The position numbers were made by a program, and so were the translations under genes. Of a DNA stretch of 64,000 bases, positions 19,366 to 28,583 are shown in pieces; position 1 is the stretch's first letter; each line of letters starts with the position of its first letter. The notes beneath the pieces were generated by a model that saw only the letters and a program-made list of their open reading frames with translations, did no database searches and was not told the origin of the DNA. Source of the DNA: Thomasclavelia ramosa DSM 1402. Its GTDB lineage: Bacteria; Bacillota_I; Bacilli_A; Erysipelotrichales; Coprobacillaceae. Where the stretch lies: contig NZ_CP036346.1 in assembly GCF_014131695.1 (NCBI RefSeq), positions 1,550,001 to 1,614,000 on the forward strand, given 5' to 3'.

Positions 19366-19378
19366 ATTGCCTTCTTTT
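19354..19378 (+). terminator. Terminator after acpS
   Basis: AGAAGGC, short loop, GCCTTCT, then TTTTC, overlapping the acpS stop. It ends the 15.5-19.4 kb gene run. Confidence 0.8.
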
Positions 19379-19584
19379 TCAGTATATATTGGTAAATTTA
19401 TTAGATAATTATAGATTAGAGCAATAATAAGATATTTGTAAAATTAGTTTTGAAGATTTTATAAAATTATTATATAGTTGGTATATGATTCTTTTATGAG
19501 TTACTTGTAATTGGGCAATAATTATATACAAGATACAATAAAAATATTGCAATATTAAATGAGGTATATTTTTATTTTCAACAG

Positions 19585-19612
19585 TTGTTATAATTTCATT
19601 TTTTGGTATAAT
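19585..19612 (+). promoter_or_regulatory. Promoter of the cyclic-di-GMP gene pair
   Basis: TTGTTA (19585-19590), 16-bp spacer, TATAAT (19607-19612), 43 bases before the gene start. The remainder of the 290-base gap is AT-rich with no further feature that I can see. Confidence 0.6.
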
Positions 19613-19654
19613 AACATACGTAAAATTTCAAGTTTGTGATAGGAAGCGAAAATC

Positions 19655-21919
19655 ATGTATGAAGATAAAGTTAAGAAAAGTCTTAGAAAAATAATTATTT
19701 TTGCAGTCATTATTGGGATATTTTTAGCATCAATTGGAGCTGGATTTTTCTATGTGATAAGAACAGCTTTTGATCGTTCAACTGATGAAAGAATGATTGA
19801 AGAAACAGATAATTATAAAAAGAGATTAGATAAACAAATTAATAATAATTTTCAAATGTTAAATACTGTCGCAAGCATTATTGGAAATTCTAATTTGGAT
19901 GAGTCTGCTGATTTTGATTCCATTTTGGAAAGGGCATATATTGAAAATGATTTCTTGACAGTTGCTTTTTTTTACAATGATGAAATGGGAACACTATCTA
20001 CAGGTGATCATATTATTTCTAGTGATATTCATTTATCGTCACTACAGCCTGAAGTACAAGAAGTTGTTCGTAAAGCTTTGCGGGGAAAGGAAAATGTTTC
20101 AGAACCATTCTATGGTGATTTTTCCGAAGAAGAGGTTTTTACTTTTGGCGTTCCAGTATATCGAAATAAACAAATTGTTGGAGCTATGATTGCTAGTAGT
20201 GTTGTTGATGTATTTTCAGAAATTATAGATGGCGAAAAGGTCTTAAATGGGAGTGCTTATATCCATTTATTGGATGTGAATGGGAAATTTTTGATTCGTT
20301 CCTCACATGCAGTTGTTAAAGAAAAAAAGACTGATATATTTAAAGAACCGTATTTGTCTGGAGATGAATTAACAAAAATTAAAAAAAGTATGAAAAATTC
20401 TGAAATAGTCCGTTTTACATTTACCTATGAAGGAAAAGAGTATCATTCAATTTTAGAACCGCTTGATGTTAATGAATGGTATTTGTTTTGTATTAACTCT
20501 GTTCAAAATAGTAATAGTGGAATTTACTCGGTTGCTTATGCAGTAGCTTGTTTCTTTGTCATTATAGTGTTACTAGTAGGTTATCTTTTAATTTATGGTT
20601 ATCGGACAATGAAAAAGAATAACCAGCAATTAATGGATTTTGCATATTTAGATCGTCTAACAGGAATTTATAATTTAAATCGTTTTGGGGAATTGGCACA
20701 CCAGCATATTGAAGAACATTCTGAATATGCAATTGCTGCACTAAATGTACGTAAATTTAAATTTATAAATGAGATTTTTGGAAAAGAACAAGCAGATAGG
20801 TTACTGTGCTACATTGGAAGAATTTTAAATGATAATATCAAAGATGGTGAACTTGTCTGTCGTGATAGTGCTGATGTTTTTTATATGTTTTTATTAGAGA
20901 CTGAAAAAAACATTCTTGAAGTTCGTCTTAAAGAAATTTTAGAAAAAATCAGAACGTCATCGAATGATTCTAATAGTAATTATAGAATTACTATGAGTTG
21001 TGGTATTGCAACAGCTACAGACAAGCAGGAACTACAAGTGTCAATGACACATGCAATGTTTGCCTTAGAAATATCGAAAAATAATTTTAAAATACCGCTG
21101 TGGTTTTTCGATGCGGCTTTACATGAGCAAGAAAAAATGAATGACTATATCGAAAGGCATATGTACGAAGCCATAGAAAACGGTGAGTTTAAATTGTATT
21201 TACAGCCAAAAATAGATTTAAAAACTAATTCTCTTGCTAGTGCTGAAGCCTTGGTACGTTGGATAAGAAACGATGGGACTACAATTTTTCCCTCACAATT
21301 TATCCCAATTTTTGAACAGAATGGATTTTGTGTTAATTTAGATATGTATATGGTTGAAAAGGTTTGCCAATTGCTTCGCCAATGGATTGACGAAGGATAT
21401 CAAGCTATTCCGATTGCAATTAATCAATCAAAATTAGTACTTTATGAAATTGGATACGTAAAGAATCTTTGTGGAATATTAGATAGATATAATATTCCAG
21501 CATCATTAATTACTTTAGAAATTCTGGAAGAAATTGCAATCGAAAATGTAGATGACTTAAATAAAAAATTAACAGAATTAAGAGATATTGGTTTTAAAAT
21601 ATCTATGGATGACTTTGGAACAGGATATTCTTCATTAAATACTTTAGGAAAATTAAATATTGATGAATTAAAACTGGATCGTAGCTTTTTAGTTGAGATA
21701 AAGGATACTAGAAATCAAAATGCACGTTTAATAATGGAGGAAATTGTTCAACTATCTAAGAAACTTTCTATCTTTTCTGTTATTGAAGGAGTAGAAACAA
21801 GTGAAGATGATTTATTGGTTAAAGAAATTGGTTGTGATTATGGACAGGGATACTATTATAGTCGTCCTATTGATTCAAATGATTTTACAAGCAAGATGCT
21901 AAATAAGTTTAATAAATAA
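19655..21919 (+). CDS. Membrane cyclic-di-GMP phosphodiesterase (Cache - degenerate GGDEF - EAL)
   Basis: 754 aa. Membrane helix at 12-35, an extracellular Cache-like sensor (about 40-285), a second membrane helix at 290-315, then a GGDEF domain (about 325-490) and an EAL domain (about 505-750). The GGDEF signature is lost: at that position stands RDSADVFYM, so cyclase activity is unlikely and the domain may only regulate. EAL is intact: SAEALVRW, then DDFGTGYSSL and KLDRSFL carry metal ligands, with QGYYYSRP near the end. Expected to hydrolyse c-di-GMP in response to an outside signal. Followed 20 bases later by a cyclase gene. Confidence 0.9.
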   Translation: MYEDKVKKSLRKIIIFAVIIGIFLASIGAGFFYVIRTAFDRSTDERMIEETDNYKKRLDKQINNNFQMLNTVASIIGNSNLDESADFDSILERAYIENDFLTVAFFYNDEMGTLSTGDHIISSDIHLSSLQPEVQEVVRKALRGKENVSEPFYGDFSEEEVFTFGVPVYRNKQIVGAMIASSVVDVFSEIIDGEKVLNGSAYIHLLDVNGKFLIRSSHAVVKEKKTDIFKEPYLSGDELTKIKKSMKNSEIVRFTFTYEGKEYHSILEPLDVNEWYLFCINSVQNSNSGIYSVAYAVACFFVIIVLLVGYLLIYGYRTMKKNNQQLMDFAYLDRLTGIYNLNRFGELAHQHIEEHSEYAIAALNVRKFKFINEIFGKEQADRLLCYIGRILNDNIKDGELVCRDSADVFYMFLLETEKNILEVRLKEILEKIRTSSNDSNSNYRITMSCGIATATDKQELQVSMTHAMFALEISKNNFKIPLWFFDAALHEQEKMNDYIERHMYEAIENGEFKLYLQPKIDLKTNSLASAEALVRWIRNDGTTIFPSQFIPIFEQNGFCVNLDMYMVEKVCQLLRQWIDEGYQAIPIAINQSKLVLYEIGYVKNLCGILDRYNIPASLITLEILEEIAIENVDDLNKKLTELRDIGFKISMDDFGTGYSSLNTLGKLNIDELKLDRSFLVEIKDTRNQNARLIMEEIVQLSKKLSIFSVIEGVETSEDDLLVKEIGCDYGQGYYYSRPIDSNDFTSKMLNKFNK

Positions 21920-21939
21920 TTTTAATTGGGAGAATTTTA

Positions 21940-24021
21940 ATGGAAAATTTATTAATAGATAATATGCTGGAAAATGCTAAAATTGGAATTTGGGTTATTG
22001 AATTGTCTCATAATAAAAAGAATGACCCTAAAATGTTTGGTAATACTCATATGAAATTACTGTTAGGAGTAGCGGATTCTTATTCGCCGGAGGAAGTTTA
22101 TCAATTTTGGGTAGAACGAATACATCCAGCTTATGTTTCTTATGTAGAGGAAGCAGTTGAACGTTTAATAAGTGGGAATAAGGCAGAAGTCGAATATCCT
22201 TGGAAACATCCTGAAAATGGCTGGATGTATATACGATGTGGCGGGTATCTCAATACTAATTTTACACAATGTTATCGATTGGAAGGGTATCATCAAGATA
22301 TTAGTAATTTAATTTTCCGTTTCGAACCATTCTCATTTGATTATCAAATTCAAGATCAACTTTTATTTAAAGAATATTCACGCTATTATATGGATATATA
22401 CGATGAATTATGTGAAATTGATCCGGTTACGAATACGATGGAGATTGTTTTTCAACGAAAAGATAAATATTTATCCATATTTTCGGGAATTAATTTTTTT
22501 GAATTTATAAAAAAATATATTTATTCTATGGATCATCTTATCATTTGTGAAACTTATAATGAATTATCTTCAGCAAAAAAACAAAAAGTGACGATTGATG
22601 TTCGTATTCATAATAGTAATGATGGGTATTCATGGATACGGCTTGTTTTTGTACTAGCACAAATGAACTATAGTCCTAAAGTTTTAATGGGAATTATGGA
22701 CATTCAAGAACAAAAACGAAATATGGAGTTTTTTATTGATAGTGATGCAATACTCTCAACGATTATCGAGGAAAATGCTTATATTTTTGATATAGATATA
22801 ATGACACAAAACATATCTGCTATTAAAGGTGAAAATTTATCAATTCATGATATGTCTTATAACAAATTTTTATCTTTATTTATGCAGAGATGCAGTGATA
22901 TTTCTGAATTAGAATATCTTAATAGTTTTTTATCATTTAACCATTTAAAAGAACTTGTTTTTCAAAAAAAGAATGCACATATCGATATCCGTGAAAAAAC
23001 AGAGCATTTTCTTTATGGCTGGTATCGGATCCATTTAATGGTTCCTAAAGCATTAGAAGACCGTATTTTAATTCTAATTAAAAAAATCGATAAAGACGAT
23101 GTATTTCAAACGGTAATTACAAAATATGTACAAAAGAATTTTGAATCGCTCTGTTATATTGATTGCGATAGTGGCAAATATTTACAATTTGTTACTGAAG
23201 GAATGAAGGAACTAATTTTTAATGAAAATGAATTTGATTATAAAGATGCCTTAGATACATTTATTGAAAGTCAGGTGGTTATAGAAGATCGCAAAGTAGC
23301 TCAAACTAAAATGAATCTCGATTATATTTTTTTAACTTTGCAAAAAGATGGCGACTATTTTTGTAATATACGAATTTTGGATAGTTGTGGAGAATTTCAC
23401 CAAAAAACAATACACTATTATATTTATGATGAAGATACAAAAATCATATTAATGATGGTTGCAGATACCACAGAACAATATTTATTAAATCAAAGTGAAA
23501 AAGAGCAAATAGAAAGATTAAAGCTAAAAGCAAATACAGATGAGTTAACTGGACTATATAATCGATATTATTGTAAAACACATATTAATGAATATTTACA
23601 AGAAGTACCTCAAGGACAGCAGGCGGTTTTTTTATTAATTGATCTAGATAATTTTAAAAATCTTAACGATTCTTTAGGACATTTAGCTGGTGATCAAGCA
23701 TTAGTTGATGTAGCAAATGTTTTGAAAAATTCATTTTGTGATGATGCTATTATTTCACGTTTTGGAGGAGATGAATTTGTGGTTTTTGTAAAAAACATTC
23801 AAGACATCAAGCTTTTTAATCGTTTAATATCCAGACTTCTTCAACAATTAGATTTGTATTATCAAAGTGAAAAGGATCAGATAAACATCCAAGCTTCTAT
23901 TGGAATAGCACTAGCACCTATTGATGGTAGAGATATGAATACTTTATATTTAAAAGCAGATAAAGCGTTGTATCAAGCAAAAGAAGGCGGAAAAAATAGA
24001 TACAAGTATTACAATAATTAG
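21940..24021 (+). CDS. Diguanylate cyclase with PAS-like sensor region
   Basis: 693 aa, no clear membrane segment. The first 500 residues look like several PAS-type sensor repeats (WVERIHPAYVSYVEEAVERL ... W-x-I-R-x patterns twice). The C-terminal GGDEF domain (about 525-690) starts DELTGLYNR, has LIDLDNFKNLNDSLGH and an intact RFGGDEF. The RxxD inhibitory site that often precedes it is not present (FCDD instead). Expected to make c-di-GMP. Paired with the upstream phosphodiesterase in one operon, the two could set opposite ends of the same local signal. Confidence 0.9.
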   Translation: MENLLIDNMLENAKIGIWVIELSHNKKNDPKMFGNTHMKLLLGVADSYSPEEVYQFWVERIHPAYVSYVEEAVERLISGNKAEVEYPWKHPENGWMYIRCGGYLNTNFTQCYRLEGYHQDISNLIFRFEPFSFDYQIQDQLLFKEYSRYYMDIYDELCEIDPVTNTMEIVFQRKDKYLSIFSGINFFEFIKKYIYSMDHLIICETYNELSSAKKQKVTIDVRIHNSNDGYSWIRLVFVLAQMNYSPKVLMGIMDIQEQKRNMEFFIDSDAILSTIIEENAYIFDIDIMTQNISAIKGENLSIHDMSYNKFLSLFMQRCSDISELEYLNSFLSFNHLKELVFQKKNAHIDIREKTEHFLYGWYRIHLMVPKALEDRILILIKKIDKDDVFQTVITKYVQKNFESLCYIDCDSGKYLQFVTEGMKELIFNENEFDYKDALDTFIESQVVIEDRKVAQTKMNLDYIFLTLQKDGDYFCNIRILDSCGEFHQKTIHYYIYDEDTKIILMMVADTTEQYLLNQSEKEQIERLKLKANTDELTGLYNRYYCKTHINEYLQEVPQGQQAVFLLIDLDNFKNLNDSLGHLAGDQALVDVANVLKNSFCDDAIISRFGGDEFVVFVKNIQDIKLFNRLISRLLQQLDLYYQSEKDQINIQASIGIALAPIDGRDMNTLYLKADKALYQAKEGGKNRYKYYNN

Positions 24022-24139
24022 TTTTGTTTAGATAAGATGTTAACTAAATATTTAGCCCAATTTAATATTAATTGAACTCTAGCAAAATAAATTGGAATTC
24101 TAAAGATAAAGTATGTACAAGCAAGATGAGTTAAGGTAC

Positions 24140-24295
24140 TATAATGGAGCATAATCAAAAATATATTTATTTCTGTGTTTAAGAAAGTATAAGAAAATAT
24201 CTTTTTTATATTGTCCTCATTATGATGGGGTGGGAATAATAAAAAATGAATCTTAATTTGGGAATATTAAACTCTATTTTTATAGAGTTTTTTTT
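24140..24295 (+). ncRNA. Candidate small transcript with its own terminator
   Basis: The 560-base gap between the cyclase and ssb contains TATAAT at 24140-24145 and, about 125 bases later, a perfect terminator: AAACTCTA (24269-24276), TAGAGTTT (24283-24290) and a T-run. No frame longer than about a dozen codons with a ribosome site lies between. It could be a small RNA, or simply the read-through terminator of the upstream operon. The -35 box is poor. 24300-24580 is AT-rich; nothing clear beyond a short AGACTGATATAGTCT hairpin. Confidence 0.3.
24269..24295 (+). terminator. Intrinsic terminator upstream of ssb
   Basis: 8-bp perfect stem AAACTCTA / TAGAGTTT followed by TTTTT. It ends either the cyclic-di-GMP operon or a small RNA. 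Confidence 0.8.
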
Positions 24296-24583
24296 GTTAT
24301 TGGAGGTATTGAAAAATATTATATAAAAATAAATATAGTAGTTATTTTGGGCGAAACAGGGATAAGATGGACTTTTTTTGCAAAATATGTATATTTTTTT
24401 CGACAATTTTTTATAGACTGATATAGTCTATTTAAGCATATCTGTTAACTTTTGCTACACATCTGAAAGAAAAAGTTTCACCAGTGACCCATTTTGACAA
24501 TGTCGTTAATTATGGTTAATTTTACAGTGTTGTAATCTTTTTATAATTATGCCTATAATTTTGTCATAAAGGAGGGGTAAATA

Positions 24584-24919
24584 ATGTTAAATACTGTAGC
24601 ATTAGTAGGGAGATTAGTAGATATCCCGGAAATGAAAACAACGATTGGAGGTGTAAAAGTAGCAAATGCAACTATTCAAATCGAACAAGGTTTTAAAAAT
24701 AGTCTTGGTGCATTTGAAAATGATTACATTGTTGTAAGTTTATGGCGCGGTATCGCTGAAATGATTATTGATTGTGCAAGACCAGGATGCATGATTGCAG
24801 TTAAAGGAAGACTGCATTCGAGAACATTAGAATGTGCCGAGTCAAAACAAATTACTTCAATTGAAGTAATTGCAGAACGAGTTTCTTTATTAGATAAATA
24901 TTTCAAAAACTATGATTAA
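24584..24919 (+). CDS. ssb: Single-stranded DNA-binding protein, short form
   Basis: 111 aa OB-fold protein: LNTVALVGRLVDIPE, VANATIQIEQG, DYIVVSLWRGIAEMI, GCMIAVKGRLHSR, IEVIAERVSLL match the SSB/PriB-like fold. It lacks the flexible acidic tail (DDDIPF type) that recruits repair proteins, so it looks like the SsbB/YwpH type linked to competence or a diverged accessory SSB. Strong ribosome site AAAGGAGGGG. Confidence 0.8.
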   Translation: MLNTVALVGRLVDIPEMKTTIGGVKVANATIQIEQGFKNSLGAFENDYIVVSLWRGIAEMIIDCARPGCMIAVKGRLHSRTLECAESKQITSIEVIAERVSLLDKYFKNYD

Positions 24920-24926
24920 ATATCAT

Positions 24927-24955
24927 TTGAGTTTAACCGGCTTATTTGTTATAAT
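24927..24955 (+). promoter_or_regulatory. Promoter of lepA
   Basis: TTGAGT (24927-24932), 17-bp spacer, TATAAT (24950-24955), 25 bases upstream of the lepA ATG. Confidence 0.7.
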
Positions 24956-24979
24956 GATTTAACGAAAGTGGGTGAAAAA

Positions 24980-26788
24980 ATGACTATTGATCAAAGTAAA
25001 ATTAGAAATTTTTCAATTATCGCACATATCGATCATGGTAAAAGCACCCTAGCAGATCGAATTTTGCAAATAACTGGAGCTGTCGCAGATCGTGAAATGA
25101 AGGCACAGTTACTCGATAGTATGGATTTAGAGCGAGAAAGAGGAATTACCATCAAATTAAACGCAGTTCAACTGAATTATACTGCTAAAGATGGTCAAAC
25201 ATATTTGTTACATTTAATTGATACACCAGGCCATGTCGACTTTACTTATGAGGTATCGAGATCGTTGGCTGCTTGTGAAGGTGCAATATTAGTTGTTGAT
25301 TCAGTGCAGGGAGTTGAAGCACAAACGTTGGCAAATGTGTATTTGGCTCTAGATAATAATTTAGAAATATTGCCAGTTATTAATAAAATCGATTTGCCAA
25401 GTGCTGATCCGCAACGAGTTATACGTGAAGTTGAAGAAGTTATTGGTTTGCCGGCAGATCATGCACCGTTGATTTCAGCAAAGAGCGGTTTAAATGTTGA
25501 AGAAGTTCTTGAAAAAGTTGTACAGGAATTTCCTGCTCCTAGTGGAGATGTGAATAATCCAACACAAGCTTTGATTTTTGATTCTTATTATGATAGTTAT
25601 CGCGGAGTAATTGTATTTGTTAGGGTTAAAGAAGGAACTATTAACGTTGGAGATCATGTGAAGTTTATGGCAACAGGAGCAACATATGAAGTAACTGAAT
25701 TAGGTGTAAGAACTCCTCGTGAAGTAAAAAAAGAACAGTTAGTGGTAGGTGAAGTAGGCTGGTTTGCCGCTTCAATAAAATCCATCCAGGATATTCATGT
25801 GGGGGATACTGTAACTACAGTTGAAAATGAGTCTAATATTCAATTACCCGGATACCGCCAATTAAATCCGATGGTATATTGTGGTTTATATCCTGTTGAT
25901 AACGCTCGTTATAAAGATTTACGGGAAGCGTTAGAAAAAATGAAATTAAGTGATTCATCATTAATGTTTGATCCAGAAACCTCACAAGCATTAGGATTTG
26001 GATTTAGATGTGGTTTTTTAGGCTTGTTGCATATGGATGTTATTCAAGAACGTTTAGAAAGAGAATTTGATCTTGATTTAATTGCAACGGCACCATCAGT
26101 TATTTATCATTGCTATTTGACAGATCGTAGTGAAGTAATCGTTGATAATCCAGCGATGATGCCTGAGCCGCAAGTAATTGATCATATTGAAGAACCTTAT
26201 GTTAAAGCTTCTATTATGACTCCAAACGAATACGTAGGGGTTATCATGGAATTATGTCAATCTAAACGTGGAGAATATCAGGATATTGAATATATTGATG
26301 ATACTCGACGTAATGTAATTTATGAAATTCCTTTATCTGAAATTGTATATGATTTTTTTGACAAATTAAAATCAGGTACTAAAGGCTATGCATCTCTTGA
26401 TTATGAATTGATTGGCTATCGTACTAGCAAACTTCAAAAAATGGATATTTTATTGAACGGAGAAGTCGTTGATGCACTTTCAACAATTGTGCATAAGGAT
26501 TTTGCATATGGACGAGGAAAAATTATCTGTGAAAAATTAAAAGAAATTATTCCAAAACAAATGTTTGAAGTGCCAATTCAAGCAGCACTACAAGGGAAAA
26601 TAATTGCCCGTACTACAATTAAGGCGATGCGTAAAAATGTATTGGCAAAATGTTATGGCGGCGATATTTCTCGTAAAAAGAAATTACTAGAGAAACAAAA
26701 AGAAGGTAAAAAACGAATGAAGGCAGTTGGAAATGTTGAAATTCCACAAGAGGCATTCATGGCGATATTATCTGTTGACGATGAGTAG
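24980..26788 (+). CDS. lepA: Elongation factor 4 (LepA)
   Basis: Ribosome-dependent GTPase that acts on stalled or back-translocatable ribosomes and in initiation. 602 aa from the ATG at 24980; the GTG at 24968 lies within the ribosome site. G1 [14 protein letters not shown]3 DTPGHVDF, G4 NKIDLP; the LepA-specific C-terminal domain with [23 protein letters not shown] is complete. Confidence 0.98.
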   Translation: MTIDQSKIRNFSIIAHIDHGKSTLADRILQITGAVADREMKAQLLDSMDLERERGITIKLNAVQLNYTAKDGQTYLLHLIDTPGHVDFTYEVSRSLAACEGAILVVDSVQGVEAQTLANVYLALDNNLEILPVINKIDLPSADPQRVIREVEEVIGLPADHAPLISAKSGLNVEEVLEKVVQEFPAPSGDVNNPTQALIFDSYYDSYRGVIVFVRVKEGTINVGDHVKFMATGATYEVTELGVRTPREVKKEQLVVGEVGWFAASIKSIQDIHVGDTVTTVENESNIQLPGYRQLNPMVYCGLYPVDNARYKDLREALEKMKLSDSSLMFDPETSQALGFGFRCGFLGLLHMDVIQERLEREFDLDLIATAPSVIYHCYLTDRSEVIVDNPAMMPEPQVIDHIEEPYVKASIMTPNEYVGVIMELCQSKRGEYQDIEYIDDTRRNVIYEIPLSEIVYDFFDKLKSGTKGYASLDYELIGYRTSKLQKMDILLNGEVVDALSTIVHKDFAYGRGKIICEKLKEIIPKQMFEVPIQAALQGKIIARTTIKAMRKNVLAKCYGGDISRKKKLLEKQKEGKKRMKAVGNVEIPQEAFMAILSVDDE

Positions 26789-26877
26789 GATAAATTATCT
26801 ATCCTACTTATTTTTTTGTTGTAAATAGTCTTGATAGCCATTACAATATAAATATATACGAATAAAGGAGAATGAAA

Positions 26878-28278
26878 ATGACAATCAAATTACCAGACAA
26901 TTTTTTCTTTGGGGCGGCTTTATCTGGTCCGCAAACTGAAGGTGCTTATAACGTTGGTGGTCGCCTAAGATCATACTGGGACATGTGGTCTGACCAGGAA
27001 ATCAATGCTTTTCATAACAATGTTGGCTCATATGTCGGAAATGATATGTATCACCGTTATGAAGAAGACATCAAACTGTTCAAATCAATGAACTTTAAAT
27101 CTTTTAGAACATCAATGCAGTGGACTAGACTGCTTGATCAGGATGGAAATATTAATCCAGAAGGAGCTGCATGGTATCATAAACTGATCGATTGTGCCAA
27201 TGAAAACGGAATCGATATCTTTATGAACATGTATCATTTCGATATGCCTGAATATTTATATAAACGTGGTGGTTGGGCTAATCGTGAAGTTGTTGAAGCT
27301 TATGCAAATTTTGTTAAAAAGGCAATGGAGGAATTTGGTGGCAAAGTTAAATATTGGTTTACATTCAATGAGCCAATCGTTGAACCAGAACAGCAATATT
27401 TGCATGGGGTTTGGTTTCCCTATGAAAAGAACATTAAACGTTCATTGGATGTCCAATATAATATCACATTAGCACACTGTCTAGCAGTAATGAACTTTAG
27501 AGAACTGCAGGCTGAAGGGAAAATGGTTGAAGGAGCGAAGATAGGGATGATTAACTGCTTTGCACCACCATATACAAAAGAAGATCCAAGTCCAGAGGAT
27601 CTGGAAGCAGTAAGAATGACAGATGGGTTGCATAACCGCTGGTGGTTAGATGTAGTAGCACACGGACATCTGCCAAAGGATGTAATTGATACAGTAGAAA
27701 ATGAATGGAAGATCAAAATGAATCGTCGCCCTGGAGATGAAGCAATCTTAGCTGGAGGAAAAGTAGATTGGTTGGGATTTAATTATTACCAGCCGACAAG
27801 AATTCAGGCGCCAGATCAGAAATTTGATGAAAATGGATTGCCATGTATAGCGAAACCATATATCTGGCCAGAGAGAAGAATGAACGAACACCGTGGCTGG
27901 GAGATTTATCCGAAAGGAATCTATGATTTTGGGATGAAGATTAAAAATGAATGTCCGGATCTGCCTTATTTCATATCAGAAAATGGAATGGGGGTAGAAG
28001 GAGAAGAAAAATATATGGATGAGAATGGATCGGTACAGGATGATTATCGAATAGAATTTGTAAGGGATCATCTGGAATGGATTGCAAAAGCAATAGAAGA
28101 TGGATCAAACTGTTTAGGATATCATTACTGGGGAGTAATAGACAACTGGTCATGGGCAAATGCTTTTAAAAATCGTTACGGATTCATTCGTGTAGCATTA
28201 GATCAGGGATACAAGAGAATTGAAAAGAAGAGTGCTAACTGGATAAGAGAAGTAGCGAAGAATAATGAATTCGAGTAG
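26878..28278 (+). CDS. Glycoside hydrolase family 1, probable 6-phospho-beta-glycosidase
   Basis: 466 aa from the second ATG (26878), seven bases after GGAG. (beta/alpha)8-barrel GH1: acid/base in FTFNEPIVEPE (about residue 165), nucleophile in YFISENGMG (about residue 366), and a C-terminal WSWANAFKNRYGFIRV. A K-S-x-N-W segment near the end is typical of the 6-phospho group that acts on PTS-imported sugars. Its second half uses more CTG, AGA and GGA codons than neighbours, which hints at acquisition. Single-gene unit with its own terminator. Confidence 0.9.
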   Translation: MTIKLPDNFFFGAALSGPQTEGAYNVGGRLRSYWDMWSDQEINAFHNNVGSYVGNDMYHRYEEDIKLFKSMNFKSFRTSMQWTRLLDQDGNINPEGAAWYHKLIDCANENGIDIFMNMYHFDMPEYLYKRGGWANREVVEAYANFVKKAMEEFGGKVKYWFTFNEPIVEPEQQYLHGVWFPYEKNIKRSLDVQYNITLAHCLAVMNFRELQAEGKMVEGAKIGMINCFAPPYTKEDPSPEDLEAVRMTDGLHNRWWLDVVAHGHLPKDVIDTVENEWKIKMNRRPGDEAILAGGKVDWLGFNYYQPTRIQAPDQKFDENGLPCIAKPYIWPERRMNEHRGWEIYPKGIYDFGMKIKNECPDLPYFISENGMGVEGEEKYMDENGSVQDDYRIEFVRDHLEWIAKAIEDGSNCLGYHYWGVIDNWSWANAFKNRYGFIRVALDQGYKRIEKKSANWIREVAKNNEFE

Positions 28279-28307
28279 GAAGTGAGTAATCACTTCCTTT
28301 ATTTTTT
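28278..28307 (+). terminator. Terminator after the GH1 gene
   Basis: GGAAGTGA, loop GTAA, TCACTTCC, then TTTATTTTTT. Perfect 8-bp stem. Confidence 0.85.
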
Positions 28308-28527
28308 ATTAATAATATTTTAATGTACTATCTAATTATTATAGTTTATAATTAATAACGAATAGGGTGATATCTCTAATTGTTGTATTAATATTTTTAT
28401 TATTAGGAAATTAGTAACATGTTTTGTCTTTAATCAATGATATTTTAATTTTTAAAACCTATTTTGTCATAAAATATTTTAATAAAATTATGGCAGTTAT
28501 TTTTACTTTGTGGTAAATTTTGTTTTT

Positions 28528-28558
28528 AATTTACTTACAAGTAAATTTGTTTTATAAT
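28528..28558 (+). promoter_or_regulatory. Promoter with overlapping palindromic operator before the PBP gene
   Basis: AATTTACTT (28528-28536) and AAGTAAATT (28539-28547) form a perfect 9-bp inverted repeat separated by AC. It overlaps TTTACT (28530-28535), a possible -35, 17 bases from TATAAT (28553-28558). A repressor bound here would block the promoter. The upstream part of the roughly 300-base gap is AT-rich and otherwise empty. Confidence 0.5.
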
Positions 28559-28583
28559 GAACAAATGATAAGGAGGCGTAGAA

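Noticed and set aside
19655-21919. Bifunctional cyclase/phosphodiesterase
   Set aside because: The GGDEF signature position reads SADVF, so only the EAL half is expected to be active.
24300-24583. c-di-GMP riboswitch upstream of ssb
   Set aside because: GGGCGAAACAGGGATAAG looked suggestive beside the c-di-GMP genes, but the GEMM-I core and tetraloop receptor are not there.
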